Source: Isoetes taiwanensis (taxonomy: Eukaryota > Streptophyta > Lycopodiopsida > Isoetales > Isoetaceae). Taken from it: a stretch of DNA of 64,000 nt. Where the stretch lies: assembly GCA_021234155.1 (NCBI GenBank), contig JAJEKV010000148.1, forward strand, positions 828,616-892,615. The letters run 5' to 3'. Made by a program: the position numbers and the translations under genes. The notes under the pieces were generated by a model. That model ran no database searches, was not told the origin of the DNA, and saw only the letters and a program-made list of their open reading frames with translations. Positions 1 to 11,059 of this stretch are shown one piece after another (position 1 is the first letter of the stretch; every line of letters starts with the position of its first letter).

Positions 1-200
1 CACATTAATCGCCGAATATACAAATATGTATCGCCGAAAAGCCGCCGATTTTACGCCAAGATTTGCGTCGTAATAACCGGCCTTTAACAACCGGGCCGTA
101 ATAATCGCCGAAAAATGCGCCGACATAACGCCAATATATCATCACTTTAAGGCCGACTATTCGCCGATATTGCATCGCACTAATCGCCGATGGTGCTTTT
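1..200. repeat. TCGCCGA-rich degenerate short repeat
   Basis: The motif CGCCGA recurs about eight times in 200 bases, in the contexts TAATCGCCGA, TATCGCCGA, GCGCCGA and TTCGCCGA, separated by A/T-rich spacers. The spacing is irregular, so this is a decayed tandem repeat or the edge of one that continues off the window. No coding potential is visible. Confidence 0.55.
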
Positions 201-1090
201 CTAGGCGCTATTACAATTTTAGTTATAACATTTCATTGAACAAAGATATTTTAGATGAAATTTGATGTTTCACAAAAGCTCCCTCGATTTGTCTAATGAT
301 GTATTATTTAATTAAGCCTCGATGAAGTTCCGGGAATTAATTTCCATCCCTATATTTATAATGCTTATGGGACACTTAAGAATCTACCCAATAGACTTTC
401 ACAATACTATATTCATACAGAACTTGACAATTTTATAATCTTGCTAGAGTTCCTCTGTGGCATCTCTAGAGAGACATAGAATTTGTTATGTGCATGCAAT
501 GTCTTTGTTTTATGGTTTAGTAAAAATACTTGTAGGGCATACCGGAAATAAGTTAGGGCTTTGCCCCCCTGATTTTCTAGATGGATACTATGCCGAGCCG
601 CGATTTGCTTGGTTGCATGGTCTAAAAGATCGTGGTCTTAATTTAATACTATGGCTTTAAGTTCATATTTAAAGGTTGGTAAGGCCTTCAAAATTTTATA
701 ATGGTTGAAAAAAACTCATCTTTATCTACCTTGAAAAATTGGCCCCAGAAGTTGACATTAATCGAAAATGGCATATTGCATGTAAAGAATACAATATGTG
801 GAAATTTGATGCCTTGGATATTTTGGCGATAGCCCTAGAGTTGTTAGTGTAGGTTATTATTTAGGTAACGCTACTGTGACAATAACCCACTTTAAAAGAG
901 ATGTCACGGGATGGGGGTTAACTTTACTTTCTAGTTCGTAGTTCCATGCATGGACCTCGATCGCAGCATAAAACCGGTGGTTCTCAAACCGGAGAATCCA
1001 ATTCAATGGTGCTCCATAGCCCAGACATTAGCAGGAGATTTCAAAGAACCGAAGGGCTTTCTATCGTTCCACGCGGGCTCTAATGTGCCA
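201..1090. other. No gene seen
   Basis: AT-rich sequence with short open frames only, the longest being 67 codons at 457-660 with no recognisable domain. No terminal repeats, tRNA or exon-like segment with splice sites was recognised. Confidence 0.4.
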
Positions 1091-1094
1091 CCTA

Positions 1095-1207
1095 TCTAAA
1101 ACATGCCAAGGTGGCTCAAACATGCCACCTAGGCTCAATGCCACGCGCCTCTAGCCGCCACCTTCCAAGGTCCAACATGCCAAGGTGGCTCAAACATGCC
1201 ACCCAGT
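1095..1207. repeat. Direct repeat of a GCCAAGGTGGC block
   Basis: About 30 bp reading AACATGCCAAGGTGGC followed by TCAAACATGCCACC occurs at about 1100-1130 and again at about 1173-1203. Each copy is itself a partial inverted repeat, because GCCAAGGTGGC pairs with GCCACC. The open frames crossing this block are by-products of the repeat. Confidence 0.7.
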
Positions 1208-1888
1208 TCAAATACCACTGTGCTCTAGATAGGTTGCCGGCAGCCTTTTCGCGGGCTATGCTCCTCCGTGAGGCTATATGCCCCCGCCCTCCCGAGAGCT
1301 CTGGCTTTATCCGCCCATTGAATCCTCCTTTTCAAGGACCAAGCTTTGAGCAGTGTTCAAAAAATCCAAGATCGGGTCCTGGAGAACTTATCAAACCGCC
1401 AAGGTCCCTGGGCGCAATTCCGGTAGAAACCCAAGTAAGTTTTTGTTGTTTGGGCAAGACAGCAACTGTAATGGGGATTCGACTTTGCCACATCATCCTA
1501 AATAGCGAAATTATTCTAGAGACCAAGTTACACCGACATGTTTTGCAACGAAAAAAGACACCTAACGCCAGACATGGCATTATTATTCCAACCACCTCCT
1601 AGGCCAATTGACTACCAACATGTTGGACATGAGCTACTTTGGTGGTTCTTGGAGAAGGTGGGTCTTCGGCCAACAAAACTTGGTCTCTAGGGTAATGTTG
1701 ACATTCTCGAGTCCATTGGCATAGCCAGCTTCATAGTTCAGTGGGAGAGTGGGTCTGCTCGGCCGGGGGGCTCGAGAGGGCCTTTGGGGCTAACCGCCTC
1801 TGAGTGTTTTAAGGGTCCGCCTTCCGCATCAACACCCCTCATTCTAATGGATGACATTATGCAAGATCCTAGTCAAACTGAGTAGGAT
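1208..1888. other. No gene seen
   Basis: Open frames of 163 codons (+, from 1111) and 87 codons (-) overlap here but show no recognisable domain and start in or cross the upstream repeat. I treat them as chance frames. Confidence 0.35.
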
Positions 1889-2735
1889 ATGGCCTCCAAA
1901 ATGTAAACACCGGGTGTGCTGCTAGGTTATTGAAGGGCTTTACGCCATGCGTGCTGTTTTGGTCGGTTGCATTTGGGACATGGTCGAGAAGCTGTAGTTG
2001 AAGATGCAAAGCAATAGGAACTGACAGAATGGGGTTTAGATTTATCCTCCTCCCAGTGTGGCAATTAGAATTCAAGAGTTTACAAGAAAAGATTGTTTGG
2101 GATCGTCGATGGCCGATATATTCAAACTATGTTATTTCACCGCCATAGCTCTATATATATATGTTTCAAAATAGTGCACCTAGTTATCTATAAAACAACC
2201 ACGCTGCTCTCCAAAACATAAACCCCTATGTGTTGCTAGGTTATTGTAGGGTTTACGCTATCGGTAGGTTGAGTTTTGGTCGCTTGCACTTGGGTCATGG
2301 TCGGTGAAGTTGTAGTTGAAGATGCAAAATAATAGGAAGGAACCCACGTAATGGGGTTTAGATTTATCCTCCTCCCAAGCAGGCAATTAGAATTCAAGAG
2401 CTTTTGTAGTAATAAGATTGTTTGGGATCGCTCCGGATGGCCGATAGATCAAAACTTTGTTATTTCAAATGCCATAGCTCGCATGTATGTTAAAAATGGT
2501 GCACCTAGTTATCTATAAAAACACCACGCTTCGAAAACGTAAACCCTATGTGGTGCTAGATTATTGTAGGGTTTACGCTATGGAGATCGAAGTTTTGGTC
2601 GCTTGCACTTGGGACATGGTCGAAGCTTGCGCTTGAAGACGAAAGCAATAGGAACCGACGGACATGGGTTTGGATCTATTTTCCTCCCATTGTGGCAATT
2701 AGAAATCAAGAGCTAATTGTATACGATTGTCTTGA
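1889..2735. repeat. Degenerate tandem repeat, three units of about 317 bp
   Basis: The segment starting near 1889 (CTCCAAAATGTAAACACC, then GTTATTGAAGGGCTTTACGC) recurs from about 2206 and from about 2524. Each unit shares, in the same order, a TTTTGGTCG box, a TTGGGACATGGTCG-like box, GATGCAAAGCAATAGGAAC, TTTATCCTCCTCCCA and GGCAATTAGAATTCAAGAG. Units differ by many substitutions and small indels, so the array is old. No coding frame is conserved between units. The function is unknown; a satellite or an internally repeated retroelement segment are both possible. Confidence 0.75.
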
Positions 2736-2945
2736 ATAGAAGTGCTCAAAAGAGGTTGAATTATTGACCTTGTCATAATTTCTAATGCATTCTAAAAACT
2801 TTTACTCATGTGGCTTGTCTTCCTCCCCATGGCCAAGAAATCATTGTGGGATACGCCAGATATAAGGTGACACTTCTCAGCGCATTGAAGTTCATATGCA
2901 TGCTATTATATGGATATGGTGTGTTAGAACCTCCAAAGTTGTTTA

Positions 2946-3045
2946 AGAATAGAATAGAAACGTAATAGATTTTTATCGCCCACCTGAGACAAATTGGCCT
3001 ATGAGATCCAAACAAAAAGAGCGCCAAGTTTATTATCGCCGATTT
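2946..3045 (-). mobile_element. Diverged 3' end of the (TTCTA)n-tailed LINE family
   Basis: On the minus strand this segment ends in a short TTCTATTCT tail (AGAATAGAATAGAA on +). Inside it lies the family's 3' UTR, recognisable by CGCCCACCTGAGACAAATTG and GCCTATGAGATCCAAACA on the plus strand. It matches the better-preserved copies at 25155, 47528 and 34985 but is shorter and more diverged, and it lacks the CCCCCG/CGGGGG stem-loop segment. It is a 5'-truncated dead insertion. Confidence 0.6.
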
Positions 3046-4110
3046 AAGGCAACCAATCTTTATCCAAATGTATGCAAAAGGCATCAATTACATGAGGATC
3101 CCTAAAGCAAAATGAGGTAGTTCCACTCGATCCAATATCTCGAAGGCGCTGATCTTATAATGATTTTTGAGGAGCAACCAAAGGAAAAGTTGTAGTGAAA
3201 TGTACGAAAAATTTGGCTCAATTTGGATCTGAAATGTCTAAGAAAATTGAGTTCAAAGTTGAGGAAAATTTCGCCAAGCCGCCACTACCCTCGAACAAAA
3301 CAATGTCCTGCAGACACTCAAATGATGATATCTCGAAGTTTAACCGAATACTTGCATGATTTTTAAAAGACTATCGAGAAAAAAGTTGTAGAACATGTGA
3401 GAAAAATTTGAACTGGATGATGGAGAAAACGAAGCTTAAAGTGGATCCAAAATTTTGTCGTCTGGAACCGCCACGTAAAATTGCAAGTAGTTTTTGATCG
3501 CCAGTTTTTTGCATAACTTCAACCGACACAAAATCCTAATATGTCCTAACATGATGTTGACCCTCAACCCGGGCCGGCACAAGAAGCCAACTTGAAACTA
3601 TGCTCGTTGGTGTTAGAACCTCCGATCACTTTGTATAGGCATCAATCTATACAAGAAAATTCAATAGGATAGCTAAAAAGTTCATATGTTCATACCTTTC
3701 CCATTTCTAGAAAATGGTAGCAAAAGATCAAATCGAGGTGGCATGGAGATAAATTGATTCTTGATTATTGATTACTCATAACGATAGAGAAAAGTTGTTG
3801 AAAGCAATGGTGAAAACTTTGGCTAATTTCGACCCTCCCATCCCGTGAGATATTCGAGTCCAAAGTCCAAGGCAAAATTTGGTCAATGAAAGCCAAACTA
3901 AATGAGGATTTTGAGCTGCCAATGGAATTTTGATAAATTCCAAAGTCGAGGTGTGCCAAAAGGAGTTGTGATATGGGGCAAGTGGTCAAATTTCGAAAAT
4001 CGATTTGCAAAACACAATAAGAATAGTCTCAAACAACATGCAAATGTCCGCAATATGAGTTTGGACTAGTTTATTTTGAAAATTTTGAAGCACGCAAAGT
4101 ACGAATGGTT
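3046..4110. other. No gene seen; non-coding repeat-like DNA
   Basis: AT-rich sequence containing repeated phrases such as AAAAGTTGTAG and GAAAATTTGG, of the kind found in decayed LTR retrotransposons. No long terminal repeats, primer-binding site or protein domain could be identified. An 81-codon minus frame at 3765-4010 is not recognised. Confidence 0.35.
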
Positions 4111-4111
4111 G

Positions 4112-4680
4112 CTATGAGAGATTGCAAAATTTGTTCTTTGCAAAATTATGGAAGATGACATGGCATGTGTATGGTGAGGTGGTAAAGATGAGGCCGAGGG
4201 TGGCAAAAGATGAACGAAAAACAAAGAATTTGCCTGCTAGAGAACTTAAAAAAAAAATATTTCTCCATGGTGACATGGCATTCCTTTGATAGTGTGCCAT
4301 GTGGCATGATGACTAAGCATTTATGCACTTTAGATAGAAAATGACTAGGGTCAATTAAAAGAAAAGGGAGATTTCTTTAGTGTAATAAGTAGGTAATAGT
4401 GGCAAGCAAGGTGATGTGGCACCGAAATGATGAGGTGCGACAAGAGAGAGAAACCAAGTTTCTTTCTTTTGAAAATGTGACTTTTACAAAAGTTACAGTG
4501 ATGATATGGCATGAGCATGCGAGATGGCAACTATGAGCGATATGGCAAAAGATGAAGGGATAGAAAATGAAGAATTTGCCTCGCAATTTGCAACTTGTTA
4601 GAAGAAGCATATTCACCATAATGACATGTCATTTTTGGAAGATGGCAACGCCACATTATATGACTAACACATGTTTCCCT
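4112..4680. repeat. Two diverged direct copies of a roughly 180-bp segment
   Basis: The block at about 4149-4330 and the block at about 4500-4680 share ordered phrases: GATGACATGGCATG / GATATGGCATGAGCATG, GGCAAAAGATGAA, AAAGAATTTGCCT / GAAGAATTTGCCT, and CCATGGTGACATGGCATT / CCATAATGACATGTCATT. The offset is about 355 bp. The overlapping minus-strand frames are by-products. The repeat is old and I do not recognise the family. Confidence 0.6.
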
Positions 4681-5074
4681 ATTCTCGCAAACGGTCGATT
4701 GTAGAGAGTTCGAGAATTGATATGATATTTTGTCAAGATTTGCAAGTTTATTGAATTGATGGGTGGATACATGCCGATCCTCGGCGGCGCATCTTTAAGC
4801 TTTGCGGTTGAGCTATCCTAGAAAATCATTCATCGAAATGCAAAATAAAATTGTTTCTATGCTACCAAAAGATCTTAGCCCTCCATCCCGATCTTACCTG
4901 TTGATGTGGAATTTTTTCCCGCTTGCACATCACATTTTTTTGGGTCCACATCACAACTATGTCTAAAACATGTTTCTTAACAACATATTTATATTATGTG
5001 GAAGTGATATAAACAGCACTATACTCTGGAACAAGACATTTGTTATAAGACCATCCCTTTGTAATAGTGTGCAG
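4681..5074. other. No gene seen; 3' flank of the lactone oxidase gene
   Basis: AT-rich sequence downstream, on the minus strand, of the lactone oxidase exon. It could hold that gene's 3' UTR. No clear polyadenylation landmark or other feature was identified. Confidence 0.35.
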
Positions 5075-6114
5075 TCACAAAACATGGTTAAAAAACCCAA
5101 CTAAACATAAGATAACAACGTCTATATTTAAAAAAAAGGAACGGCTAAGATGATTCCGAAAATAAATGGTCAAGATTGTGATCTTCGTCTTCGCATTCCA
5201 TTGGCCGAAATTTGAACTATTATTGTTAGCACGTTTGCACAAACGCAAGTGGACACTTTGAAACAATTCTAGAGTGTGCACGTTGCTGCCAACTAGGATT
5301 TTTTTCCGCGTGGATGCACTTTCGATCGTTAGATTTAATCGACGGTCACAGGGAAATTCCAGCGTGTATTGGCGCGTTGGGGAGAATGCTTGCCCGCGTT
5401 CCACATGCCCTTCCAGCCCGCAGAAATCCTTCACAACAGTCAAGGAATTTCCTCTCAACCCAAGGAGGCTGTCGGACCATTCGCTCGAGAACAAGCCCTG
5501 CGGATCATATTTCTTTTTTGCAGCCAAAAACTTGTTCAAATCCGGCAATCTGTCCCAGATTTTGTCGAAGGCAACAAACCTATTTTTCCCCCAATGAGGT
5601 AAACCGCCGTACTTGCTCACCATTAGTTGCTCTATTTCGTCCATAACATCTTGCTCAAATCCTGGAACATTCAGCTCTCTGTATCTGTGGTGCCATAGCT
5701 CAACATCTGCAACGTCGACTTTTGGACCCAGGTATGCATCCGTTCCTTTAACAAATCTCATAAGTATTCCGTCATAGTAATCTATTATGCACATCGCTAC
5801 GGGATTTAAATCTCGCATTTTTTTTATGTCCCTTATGAGATCTGGAAGCTTGGCCAGGGTCACAGATATGGCCACGTCAAATTTTAGGGATCCATTTAGG
5901 CGTTTGTCGAATGAGCAGAGATTTGTGTTTATTGGGGCTGCCTCAATAGGACATGTCTTGCTTGTGCTGCTGTTTCCATTAGTTCCACATGTTCCTGCAC
6001 ACCGAATTAGGTTGTTGTAGCCTATTACTGGATAACCTGTGAAACTATTGTTCTGGTCGTTTCGGAAATTGTTTCCATTTTGAACTCTTTTAGCTGCCCG
6101 ATCAATAACCTCAT
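5075..6114 (-). CDS. L-gulonolactone oxidase-like protein, C-terminal exon
   Basis: Plant L-gulono-1,4-lactone oxidases and related aldonolactone oxidases are FAD enzymes that oxidise sugar lactones, a route linked to ascorbate. This minus-strand frame is open from a TAA at 6112-6114 to 5075, about 345 codons. Starting at the N-terminal side it shows AAKRVQNG, GYPVIGY, FDKRLNGS, then MRFVKGTDAYLG, the conserved PHWGKNR, and YDPQGLFSSEWSDSLLGLRG. These match in order the C-terminal ALO half of the plant family. The FAD-binding N-terminal half was not found upstream. There is no start codon here, so this is a 3' exon whose acceptor lies near 6105-6115. The last 90 or so residues do not follow the family's Cys-rich ending, which suggests decay or a missed 3' boundary. 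The 5' edge lies in the 690-bp tandem duplication. It could be a functional 3' exon or a gene fragment. Confidence 0.75.
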
Positions 6115-6115
6115 C

Positions 6116-6456
6116 TTAGATGTTCTCTTTTATTGGTGTCCTGCAGTGACGAGATTGGAGTAAACCCACAATAGATGACTGGAATGCATGCTGGAACAAG
6201 TTCTTTGCCTTGCCCACAAGAAATTCAATATTTAGTTGTGTAATTGTCCTTGCAGATGCAATATATTGCTGCATTAAATCTGAAGTAGAATAGGGCTTTG
6301 GATAGACCACAGATGCTTGCAAGATGCTGGAAGAAAGAGCCTCAGAATACTAGGGGCAAGTAAGACAAGCTGAATGTAGACATTTTGCAACCAAAATGCC
6401 CAAAAGAATGGCTCTATCTTCTAACTCTGGATAATTCAGTAGTGTGTATAGGAGAT
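6116..6456 (-). pseudogene. Unrecognised exon-like frame (duplication unit 1)
   Basis: A strong acceptor-like tract (TTTTTTTTTTTCAG on the minus strand) precedes a frame that runs from 6456 to 6116 with a single in-frame TAG at 6350-6352. It begins DLLYTLLNYPELEDRAILLG and continues LVAKCLHSACLTCP, stop, YSEALSSSILQASVVYPKPY, to the terminal RTPIKENI. The composition is protein-like and helical, and HEAT-repeat-like is a guess only. I do not recognise the family. The TAG is part of CCCCTAG and could instead be a second acceptor. It lies directly upstream of the lactone oxidase exon but does not resemble that enzyme. Confidence 0.4.
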
Positions 6457-6805
6457 CTGAAAAAAAAAAGGTTCTTTCCTTCGGTGTAACTGCAAAACGA
6501 GAACACTTATATGAGGTACTACTCCTAGTGATGCTTAAGGCAAACCCATAGGATCTTACATAACACAATCCTAAGATTCTCCTTACTGCTAATAAAATTG
6601 CTAGGTTTCCACCAACAGCAAAGCTAGGTTACAATCTCCCAGCTATTGTTTGGAGTGCATAAACATGATAGTTGGAGTATCAGATCAATGGATTAGGATT
6701 TAAGCTCTAACTAGGTTCAATTTGATCAGCCACTTCCTTTTCAATATTCAAGGATGCATTCTAAATGAAAGCCGCTCTTTTAGCTGCCCGATCAATAACC
6801 TCATC

Positions 6806-7147
6806 TTAGATGTTCTCTTTTATTGGTGTCCTGCAGTGACGAGATTGGAGTAAACCCACAATAGATGACTGGAATGCATGCTGGAACAAGTTCTTTGCCT
6901 TGCCCACAAGAAATTCAATATTTAGTTGTGTAATTGTCCTTGCAGATGCAATATATTGCTGCATTAAATCTGAAGTAGAATAGGGCTTTGGATAGACCAC
7001 AGATGCTTGCAAGATGCTGGAAGAAAGAGCCTCAGAATACTAGGGGCAAGTAAGACAAGCTGAATGTAGACATTTTGCAACCAAAATGCCCAAAAGAATG
7101 GCTCTATCTTCTAACTCTGGATAATTCAGTAGTGTGTATAGGAGATC
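6806..7147 (-). pseudogene. Unrecognised exon-like frame (duplication unit 2)
   Basis: This is the second copy of the frame described for 6116-6456, with identical translation over its last 68 codons and the same in-frame TAG. The shared stop shows that it was present before the duplication. A one-base difference in the polypyrimidine tract is the only change noted near its acceptor. Confidence 0.4.
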
Positions 7148-7465
7148 TCTGAAAAAAAAAGGTTCTTTCCTTCGGTGTAACTGCAAAACGAGAACACTTA
7201 TATAAGGTACTACTCCTAGTGATGCTTAAGGCAAACCCATAGGATCTTACATAACACAATCCTAAGATTCTCCTTACTGCTAATAAAATTGCTAGGTTTC
7301 CACCAACAGCAAAGCTAGGTTACAATCTCCCAGCTATTGTTTGGAGTGCATAAACATGATAGTTGGAGTATCAGATCAATGGATTAGGATTTAAGCTCTA
7401 ACTAGGTTCAATTTGATCAGCCACTTCCTTTTCAATATTCAAGGATGCATTCTAAATGAAAGCCG

Positions 7466-8276
7466 CTATGTTTAACCCAAATGTTTGTGGTGTTCACAAT
7501 CATCCTGATAGCCTCCTTCTCCTCTTGCTTCTGAGCTTTAAAAGGCTGGTAATAACTATCTGCCCACAGGAAGTTGATTATTAGCAACTGATTATATTTT
7601 ACAGCTACTTACATATGGTTTTTGCTTGTTCTATGGTCTCATAAAAAAATGTGCATTAGCATGGTTTCATGAAATAGGGTCTTTAGTAAACCAATCTGGC
7701 TTAGAAGCTTTGTCTAGTTGCATCTTGTGTAGATAGGCACTACCATCTGAAATCTTATGCCTAGCAAATGATGATGATGATCGACATGGAACAAATGTTT
7801 TGTCCATGACATCCTGCATAAGAGAGGAAACAAAACAAGAGAAAACAAAACGAAATTGGAATTACCTATATGGCAGTTATGGTGATTGATAATATCTGTA
7901 TTAGCTCACGGTTTTAAAATCCCATCCTGATTTTCTGCCAGTAAAGAATATGGTTCATCATAATGTGCATGGCAAAATGAATATGACTAACATCTTAAGT
8001 GCAAGAATTAAACTAATACAAACGCTTTGCAGAGCAGATCAAAGATAGGTTATTCATCCTACTAGGATGCAAGAAATCTGCACAGTATAGCACTGAACCA
8101 CACAGCTCTGTACTCTAAAATCAAGACATGTGCCAGCCTATTAGCAAGTCAAAACCAAAAACCCTATATTAGCACCTATTTCTGGAATACTCTTTCTCTA
8201 TTATAGAAAGACGATTTGATCATTCAGTATTTACTTCTCTCGTGTTTGATCTCAAGAAGTGTTCATCTGTCTAACT
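7466..8276. other. Mostly non-coding; one exon-like minus-strand segment
   Basis: On the minus strand, about 7470-7585 is open and reads FLWADSYYQPFKAQKQEEKE followed by AIRMIVNTTNIWVK. This is charged and protein-like but not recognised, and it abuts the end of the 690-bp duplication. The rest is AT-rich without recognisable features. Confidence 0.3.
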
Positions 8277-8395
8277 TCTAGAACATTGTAAAAAGCAAAG
8301 ATCGTGCCACAAAGCTGATCAACGAACAGGATGTGCTGAAGCACATGCAAGAAATATTAAATTTGTAAGTTGACACTAAATGTTTAATATAAGGA
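8277..8395 (+). repeat. Copy of a segment shared with the PPR pseudogene tail, with splice-donor structure
   Basis: From TAGAACATTG through GCAAAGATCGTGCCACAA and AAGCACATGCAAGAA to GTAAGTTGACACTAAATG this segment matches the reverse complement of about 26954-27066 at roughly 85%. Both copies contain a consensus donor GTAAGT at the same place, so the shared ancestor was probably an exon followed by the start of an intron. The coding frame here is broken by a stop. The gene family is not recognised. Confidence 0.6.
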
Positions 8396-11059
8396 GGCGC
8401 ATTTAGCGTAGCTTTTGGGCGCATTCTGTACTGACATATGCCTTGCCTGATCTATTGATTTTACTAAGGTTGCTTAGTTACACTTATGCTTTGTTGTATA
8501 TTATGCATGATAGTTCCCTTATTCTCAAATAGATTGGACTTTAATCTTCTCATGCAACGTTTTTTACTCAGATTGAATCAAGAAATAATGTGCTGGAAAT
8601 GCAAATGCAATATAACGAGGTATTAGTTGAACAAACTTAACAGGATTTTACAAATGCTCCGGGTTCCTGCCGAGGACTAACTGCGGACTAAGTTATCAGA
8701 AAACCTAGTCCATTATCAGCCAATGCAGGTGAGCCACCCGCAGTTTATTTATGCAAAGGGATATGCCCCTCTTTATTTGATTTCTAGTCTCTTATCTTTT
8801 ATCTTTAATTATCAATTTGTAGGTGACAAAAAGGGAAACAAGCAGAAGCCTAATCCGCCTTCCCTAAGGAGCAATAGGGCTATCTTCAGAAGAATAAAAA
8901 GGGAAGCACGGATTGGAAATGGCAGTAGAAATTGAAGACTTCGCAGCGCAGAAACAGAAAATAAAAATAAAAATAGTGAAAGCAGTTAATTTCCTATGTA
9001 CATTTCTGATTGTTTGTTGTGATGTCGGTCTTGGTGCAGAAGCCAAAAAGTAGAAAATTTGTTGTCGAATGATGAGGACCATAATTCTAAATGTTGGTCA
9101 ACCATTTTCATGTGCACTTTGTGATATTCCAGTGTGTCCTCCAAAGACTGTCATGACAGAATGCCAACATGTGGTGCTTTTGGATAATCAGGAAAATTAT
9201 AAAGTGGGGTATGAAAGAGAGGCAGCAGTAAAACTTCGTATATGTATTCCCCATAGCCTACATGGTCAAGATAAACCAGAGTCACTTACTCTGATTTTGT
9301 GAAGTCTTCTTATCAACATCTAAGTATTCAAACTCAGCCGCTTAGTAAGCAAACATCCGTTGCTCTTTGCTAAAAGTCATGAAATGACAGTGCATCCTGT
9401 ATGAGGATTCATCGGTTTGGGTTTCAATCAACAACCACCGATATCCATTTCTGATAAGCAGCAAAATGCGTTTAATTTATGTCATTGGACTAGCAACGAT
9501 ATATAGTGTTAAGTTTGTCTGCCTACCAGGTTTTGCATGGTAGTGTTGTTCAATTTGTTATCTATTTTGAAGCTATTACAGGCACTATGTTTTATAGCAA
9601 GGCACCGGGCAATTCATTGAATGCTCTCAGTATACTATCAGTTTTAGTATTCTACACACTAAAAGATGCAATTCAAGTGCTATGGAGATATGCCTATCCC
9701 TCTTCTGGTGGCAGTTGTATTCACTTCTTCCCTGTTGTATATTTTATTATTCCATTTATTGTCTAATGTAAAAGGCATCTCAATTTAGGGAGATGATTTA
9801 TTAATGTCTTCGTCTCTTTTCTTGATTGTGTTGGATGAATTTGCTAGGTGTGGATGCGGAATTGGACATCTTTTTTGTAAGATAAAGGTTGGACGTGTTT
9901 TATGTGCAGTTGAACACTTGAATTTGTTATCACATTGTGTCCAATCGTTCACGAACATGTCAATAGTCAACACATTTCAAGTACCACATGTCAATAGTCA
10001 ACATTTCATGACATTTCAAGTACCAGCAATTTTAGAACTAATTATCAATGTTGTGAGCACATTCTTATACAATTTGTTCAAGCAGCAATTGCCAACATTT
10101 ATGGAATCAATACGAAGTGTGACAAATGGTAGTAACATCACAATTTGCTAGAAAATATTAGCTGCTTTTAAAACTTTGTCTTTAGTGACTGTTAAGCAGT
10201 TTGGTGGTTTCCTATTTGAATAGCAATTATCCCAATCATCAAAACATTTCATCATTTTGGCAAACATTGCTTTGAGCAATTGGGACAGTAAAAAAAACAT
10301 TGATTTGAAGTATTGAGAATCTCGGACAATAAAAGGCACTATTCTTGAGTTAAGGTACCAAGCCATCATGTGCTACATATAAGTATATAGCAATTTGGGT
10401 ACATACACTGCCATTGGTTCCCCAATTCCAATTCCATATCGAGATATTTTTTTTGTGGGGAGGCATTTTATGCCCTATAAACTGTTGAGGCAATGCTCGT
10501 ACGAGCATCACGAATGGTGAAGCAACGCGTGATGGCAAGTCCGGCAGCCGCATCAACACCATCTTGGCAATTCCACCTGATAACAACGGTAAGAAAATAG
10601 ATGTAATTTGAGCTAAATATGCACTACATTAGAATAATTCCCATAGAAATGAGTTCAATTGCATCCAAAACATTATACATTATTCATTCGCTCTCACAAA
10701 AGAAATGGCATTCTTGCATTTCATCATATCCCCTCCATTTCGTTCTAGTGGGCCATTCTTGTGGCTCGTGTTTAACCAGCCCATTGCAATTCCAAATTTC
10801 GCAGCACAAAAACCATTCTGCACCAAACATAGAATTAGAGAAACAACTCCCATTTTGAACAATCTAAACAAATCACCAATTGTAGTAGCCGCCCTAGCAT
10901 TCAGCCATGCTAGTTAGTGAATATCACACAAATTAGTTATGTGCCACCACATTGCACCAAGGATCAAAGTAACTTAATTACCACGACTCCAGGTGCACCA
11001 TGATAGTATACCTAGAAATTAGCTCTGCTCTTGATGACATTGATATAGGGAACTTCATA
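8396..11059. other. No gene recognised
   Basis: AT-rich DNA. A 42-bp segment at about 8573-8614 (+) is bounded by CTCAG and GTATTA and reads IESRNNVLEMQMQYNE, like a short coiled-coil exon, but stands alone. A 115-codon + frame at 9804-10151 and a 78-codon minus frame at 10350-10586 have no recognisable domain. A small direct repeat (TCAATAGTCAACA, TTTCAAGTACCA) occurs at about 9960-10025. No transposon ends were recognised. Confidence 0.35.

Larger units (their letters stand above)
6085..7465. repeat. Recent 690-bp tandem duplication (two units)
   Basis: Unit 1 (6085-6774) and unit 2 (6775-7465) are nearly identical from CTCTTTTAGCTGCCCGATC to GAATGCATTC-like sequence and GAAAGCCG. I saw only a shifted T/A run (GATCTGAAAA versus GATCTCTGAAAA, one base longer in unit 2) and a G-to-A change (TATGAGGTA versus TATAAGGTA). 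The left breakpoint falls inside the lactone oxidase exon, so unit 2 carries a truncated copy of that exon's 5' end (6775-6805). The near identity implies a recent event or an assembly artefact. Confidence 0.93.

Noticed and set aside
1-200. Possible CRISPR-like array of TCGCCGA motifs
   Set aside because: The spacing is irregular, the repeats are too short, and the setting is eukaryotic.
1111-1602. 163-codon + frame
   Set aside because: It begins in a short direct repeat, has no recognisable domain, and an overlapping minus frame is equally plausible.
3571-3590. CCCGGGCCGGC as another Helitron hairpin
   Set aside because: No paired stem at the right size and no CTAG follows.
2736-4110. Possible LTR retrotransposon
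   Set aside because: The texture is LTR-like, but no paired LTRs, primer-binding site, polypurine tract or gag/pol motifs were found.
6116-6322. Assignment of the QASVVYPKPYSTSDLMQQ frame to the N-terminal part of the lactone oxidase
   Set aside because: It does not match the FAD-binding or linker regions of that family and is separated from the recognised exon by a stop, so it is left as unrecognised.
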